Assembly: GCF_000518685.1 (NCBI RefSeq)
Contig: NZ_JAEB01000017.1
Location: forward strand, 1-64,000
Reading direction: 5' to 3'
DNA length: 64,000 bases
Source: Eubacterium xylanophilum ATCC 35991
GTDB lineage: Bacteria; Bacillota; Clostridia; Lachnospirales; Lachnospiraceae
Part shown: positions 61,219 through 64,000 of the stretch, piece by piece
Layout of the letters: every line of letters starts with the position of its first letter
How positions within the stretch are numbered: the stretch's first letter is position 1
Translations under genes and position numbers: made by a program
The notes under the pieces: model-generated
The model's input: only the letters and a program-made list of their open reading frames with translations
Told to the model about the DNA's origin: nothing
Databases searched by the model: none

Positions 61219-61249
61219 AGTAGCGTAGTTCTTGGTGAACTACGCTACT
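61219..61249 (+). terminator. Strong hairpin
   Basis: AGTAGCGTAGTTC, loop TTGGT, GAACTACGCTACT: a perfect 13-bp stem. It has no T run, so it could be a terminator relic or a protein site. Confidence 0.55.
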
Positions 61250-61311
61250 AAAGAAATATAGGTAATACTACTAAAAGCCATATGAATTAAGGATTGTGAG
61301 GAGGGGTTAAT

Positions 61312-61953
61312 ATGAGTATAGGTTCAAAGTTGATTAATGCTATTGGGGATGGGCTTTCTGGTTATGAAACAATAGATATTGATGTGGATCAGTTTTTCGA
61401 ATTATTAGATCGTTATTTTATTTCAAAAGTCGAAAATGAACAAGAATACATTGCGCTAAAAAAATTGGTAAAAGGTAGCATGATTAAAAATATTGAAATG
61501 GATTCTAAAGATGAGAAGTATCATCTTTGTAATACGTTTATAAATAATAGAGTTGGTATTTTATCAGCAGACACAAGATATATGATTTGGATTTCTGACA
61601 AAGAAAAGATGAAAATGTATCAGTTCAAGGCGTTTTCAGGGAAAAAGCTTATAGATAAAGTAAATAGAAGAATTGCAGATTATAGAACAGGGTTGATAAA
61701 TAAACCAGTTTTAGATCAGGCTGCAAATCAGATTGAATCTGACAATGATGACAACTTAAAAGAAGATGCAAGTAGTCAAGATGAAAAGATGACACAAACA
61801 AAATTTTGTCCAGAATGTGGGAGTGAGATATCTTCTTCAGCACTTTTTTGTTCAACGTGTGGTGCTAGTTTAAAAAGAGTTTGTCCAAAATGTGAAAGTG
61901 ATATTTCAGAAACTGATTATTTCTGTAGTGCGTGCGGATTTAAACTCAAATAG
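61312..61953 (+). CDS. Protein with C-terminal double zinc ribbon
   Basis: GAGGAGGGG precedes ATG. The 213-residue product has a novel N-terminal domain of about 125 residues, which may relate to PH-like bacterial proteins (LIDKVNRRIADYRTG). An acidic linker and two zinc ribbons follow: KFCPECGSEISSSALFCSTC, then VCPKCESDISETDYFCSACG. Double zinc ribbons bring proteins together or bind nucleic acid; the role is open. The next gene also starts with a zinc ribbon, so they may act together. Confidence 0.8.
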   Translation: MSIGSKLINAIGDGLSGYETIDIDVDQFFELLDRYFISKVENEQEYIALKKLVKGSMIKNIEMDSKDEKYHLCNTFINNRVGILSADTRYMIWISDKEKMKMYQFKAFSGKKLIDKVNRRIADYRTGLINKPVLDQAANQIESDNDDNLKEDASSQDEKMTQTKFCPECGSEISSSALFCSTCGASLKRVCPKCESDISETDYFCSACGFKLK

Positions 61954-62071
61954 TTTTTCAATATTATCAAAAAGATTCCGAAAGCATAATTCATAATCGG
62001 TTAGAAATGACACCATTATATAAAGGCATAGTATGTGTTTTTGACTATAGTAGAATAGGAGATGAGAAGAT

Positions 62072-63352
62072 ATGAAGTGTGAAAAATGTGGAACTGTTTT
62101 TGAAAAAGGACAATTCTGTCCAAAATGTGGAAATAAGTTATCAAACACCGTGTATGGCAATAATAATATGAATACAACTGATGTTTATGAAGGTGGAGTG
62201 AAAAATTCAAATAATGCAAATGATATTAATAGAGATAATAAGTTTAACAACACAGCAGATACTAAAGCTATTAATAATAAAACGCCGAAACGTAATGACG
62301 ATTCTAATATCATAAAATGGTACTATCAAATGTGGTTTATTTCATTGCTGTTTTGGGTGGGGTCTGCTGTAGTCGTAGGACCTATCGTTGCAATTGTGTT
62401 ATTTGTGAAACGTATAAAAATGTATCCGACCAAAAGAAAACCCGCAATTGTTTCATTTTCAATACAGATGGCAATAATTATTGGAGCGATTATTTGGTCA
62501 AGTGTTATTATTTACAAACAAAATAGCGACATGCAAGCATTTATTGATGCAAAGAATTATGATGGGGCATTTGAATATATAGATAAGACCTTTAGTACGG
62601 ATAACTATGAATATTATTCAAGATACGCAGATGTATATGATGCAATGGGAAATCCAGATAAAGCAGCATTAAAGATATTAGACTATTGTAATGGTAAAGC
62701 TGATCCAACTGAGGTAGAAAAATCAGCGACTGACAGATTAAATAAATATAAGGATAAAGTAAGTGATGAAGTAAGGGGGAAAATTGAAGCATATTTTAAT
62801 GGAATAAAACAAAAGCAAGAGAAAGAAAAAAAGGATAAAGCAGAGTTGGAAAAGACCAAGCAGGAAGCTGAAAAGGCCAAGCAGGAAGCTGAAAAGGCCA
62901 AGCAGGAGGCTGAGAAAGCAAAGGTTGAGAAGACAACAAAAGAAAAATCCGATATTGATGAGAAAACCACCAGAAAAGTAGAAAACTACTCGATGGATGA
63001 TTTTGCAGAAAGAGCATTAAATGTTACATATAAAGATTTGCTAAGAAATCCTGAGGGGTATAAAGGGGAATGTGTAGTAGTATCTCTTACTATAAACAAT
63101 CAATTCGAGGATGATGTAAATCAATACTGTGCTTTTGATACTTACTCAGAGAATGAAGATTATTATGTTTTTAATGATTGCAGAAAAGATGGAGACAGAA
63201 ATCTTAAACTATTAAAGGACGATGTTGTAAATGTATATGGGGTGTTTGAAGGTGTTGATGAATTTTTGTTTAAATATAGTCTTACAGGAAATGAGGAAAA
63301 AATAAAAATGCCAATTATAGATGCATATTATATTGAGTTAATAAAGGAATAG
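62072..63352 (+). CDS. Zinc-ribbon membrane protein with Lys/Glu coiled coil
   Basis: The 426-residue protein starts MKCEKCGTVFEKGQFCPKCG, a zinc ribbon. An Asn-rich linker, two membrane helices (about 90-112 and 125-150) and a TPR-like part (AKNYDGAFEYIDKTFSTDNY) follow. Then come a coiled coil with KQEAEKA repeats (about 255-290) and a C-terminal beta domain (LRNPEGYKGECVVVSLTINN) of the kind found in secreted clostridial proteins. It would span the membrane, with the ribbon inside. The ribosome site is GGAGATGAGAAG, weak. Function unknown. Confidence 0.82.
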   Translation: MKCEKCGTVFEKGQFCPKCGNKLSNTVYGNNNMNTTDVYEGGVKNSNNANDINRDNKFNNTADTKAINNKTPKRNDDSNIIKWYYQMWFISLLFWVGSAVVVGPIVAIVLFVKRIKMYPTKRKPAIVSFSIQMAIIIGAIIWSSVIIYKQNSDMQAFIDAKNYDGAFEYIDKTFSTDNYEYYSRYADVYDAMGNPDKAALKILDYCNGKADPTEVEKSATDRLNKYKDKVSDEVRGKIEAYFNGIKQKQEKEKKDKAELEKTKQEAEKAKQEAEKAKQEAEKAKVEKTTKEKSDIDEKTTRKVENYSMDDFAERALNVTYKDLLRNPEGYKGECVVVSLTINNQFEDDVNQYCAFDTYSENEDYYVFNDCRKDGDRNLKLLKDDVVNVYGVFEGVDEFLFKYSLTGNEEKIKMPIIDAYYIELIKE

Positions 63353-63453
63353 TGTAATGTTTTTGACCAGTACATAAGAAGTCATTTATTCGGTTTCTTA
63401 ATGTTTAATAATGTGATACATACCTCGCTTTCTACTAAGATTATACCTTATTA

Positions 63454-63624
63454 GGACAAGATGTTACAACTAAATTATATCATAACACTTACAATGAAGC
63501 ACAAAGATGGGATGATGAAAGACTTATAAGCGAGTATAAACGGATAAAAGATTCGAATTCACCCAAAAGATTTGGCTATGGTAACGTCTTAAAAGAACGA
63601 GAATATGGGAACAGTAACAAGTAA
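63454..63624 (+). pseudogene. C-terminal gene remnant
   Basis: A frame without a start reads GQDVTTKLYHNTYNEAQRWD, then DERLISEYKRIKDSNSPKRF and GYGNVLKEREYGNSNK before a stop. It looks protein-like but I do not recognise it. 63353-63453 has no gene. Confidence 0.35.
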
Positions 63625-63656
63625 TGTATGAAATAGAAAAGAGCATAAAGTAATAA

Positions 63657-63702
63657 AAAACCAAGATTTTTAGATTTTTCTAAATTTCTTGGTTTTCTTT
63701 TT
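63657..63702 (+). terminator. Rho-independent terminator
   Basis: AAAACCAAGA (63657-63666) pairs with TCTTGGTTTT (63687-63696), then CTTTTTT. Confidence 0.85.
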
Positions 63703-63750
63703 TCTTTCCACCTCCCCCTGGCACCTTTAAAAGTTATCATATACATACAA

Positions 63751-63775
63751 GATGTAAATACAAAGTATTTACATC
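63751..63775. repeat. Hairpin GATGTAAATAC/GTATTTACATC
   Basis: A perfect 11-bp stem with a three-base AAA loop. It lies between the terminator and the last promoter and may be a protein-binding palindrome. The stretch 63776-63889 shows nothing else. Confidence 0.6.
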
Positions 63776-63889
63776 TCCCCTAAGGTCCGATGAAATGGGC
63801 AATATGGGAGTACAGACTGAGTTTTATTTAATATCGTTGATGGAAGGACAAACTTCTCCAAGGATATAATGAAGCCTCTACAAAAAAAT

Positions 63890-63979
63890 TGCAGATATCC
63901 GCAAAAATTTCATGAATATCATTGACTTAGAATGTGGGTTAGTGGTATATTATATATTAAATAAATGCGGATAGCCGCA
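63890..63979 (+). promoter_or_regulatory. Promoter flanked by two TGCRGATANCCGCA operators
   Basis: TGCAGATATCCGCA (63890-63903) and TGCGGATAGCCGCA (63966-63979) are near-palindromes. Between them lies a promoter, TTGACT (63922-63927), 18 bases, TATATT (63946-63951). GAGGTGG at the window end is a ribosome site, so a gene begins just to the right. The pair is the kind of site an Xre-type self-regulator uses (inference). Confidence 0.7.
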
Positions 63980-64000
63980 AATAAATCATGAGGTGGTTTA

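Noticed and set aside
62850-62930. DNA repeat array in the 62072 gene
   Set aside because: The repeated AGGAAGCTGAAAAGGCCA units encode the KQEAEKA heptad-like coiled coil and are explained by the protein.

Overview
The window is AT-rich Firmicutes DNA, most likely from a Lachnospiraceae (Butyrivibrio/Roseburia-type gut or rumen bacterium). The evidence is strong AGGAGG ribosome sites, TTGACA/TATAAT promoters, and typical clostridial families (EFR1 ferrodoxin, DUF1848, a YjdF protein behind its riboswitch, a BspA-like surface protein). Every gene I accept lies on the + strand. The window is accessory DNA throughout: no ribosomal, tRNA or core metabolic cluster is visible.

Region 1 (1-6.6 kb) has an IS3 end cutting an SMR efflux gene, an iron alcohol dehydrogenase, two membrane proteins, a GNAT acetyltransferase, an EAL-domain phosphodiesterase, and a decayed second copy of one membrane gene. 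Region 2 (6.6-28.8 kb) is a one-way array of small single-purpose genes: GNATs, methyltransferases, CAT-like and PPOX proteins, GrpB, SAP and PC4-like DNA-binding proteins, aldo/keto reductase plus Crp regulator, a Phd/RelE pair, a DUF4143 ATPase and Fic. Related short repeats sit at many of its gene junctions, often supplying the ribosome site of the next gene. Pieces of a kinase, an APH-like phosphotransferase and a membrane-anchored gene recur at separate places, so the array has been shuffled.

Region 3 (29-36.6 kb) starts a defence island. It holds a HEPN-motif protein next to an AbiEi-like antitoxin with a truncated partner, a DUF1848 protein, and a duplicated module of RhuM/Fic remnants plus a nearly identical WYL regulator. 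Region 4 (36.7-51.3 kb) is a single-strand DNA phosphorothioation system: SspD-, SspB-, SspC- and SspA-like proteins. They are followed by a helicase/PLD protein, a tiny overlapping ORF, an SMC/DndD-like ATPase and a small protein (a probable SspFGH-type effector set), then an SspE-like DUF262/HNH nuclease. Region 5 (51.4-57.8 kb) has a YaiI protein, a dynamin/IS3/helicase scar, and a two-gene operon of a metallo-beta-lactamase-fold hydrolase and a trypsin-STAND ATPase resembling AVAST type 1.

Region 6 (57.8-64 kb) returns to small genes: a flavin reductase, a glutaredoxin-esterase operon, a promoter with a LexA-type box before two small unknown genes, a probable structured non-coding RNA with its own promoter and terminator, two zinc-ribbon proteins, and at the right edge a promoter flanked by two palindromic operators for a gene outside the window.
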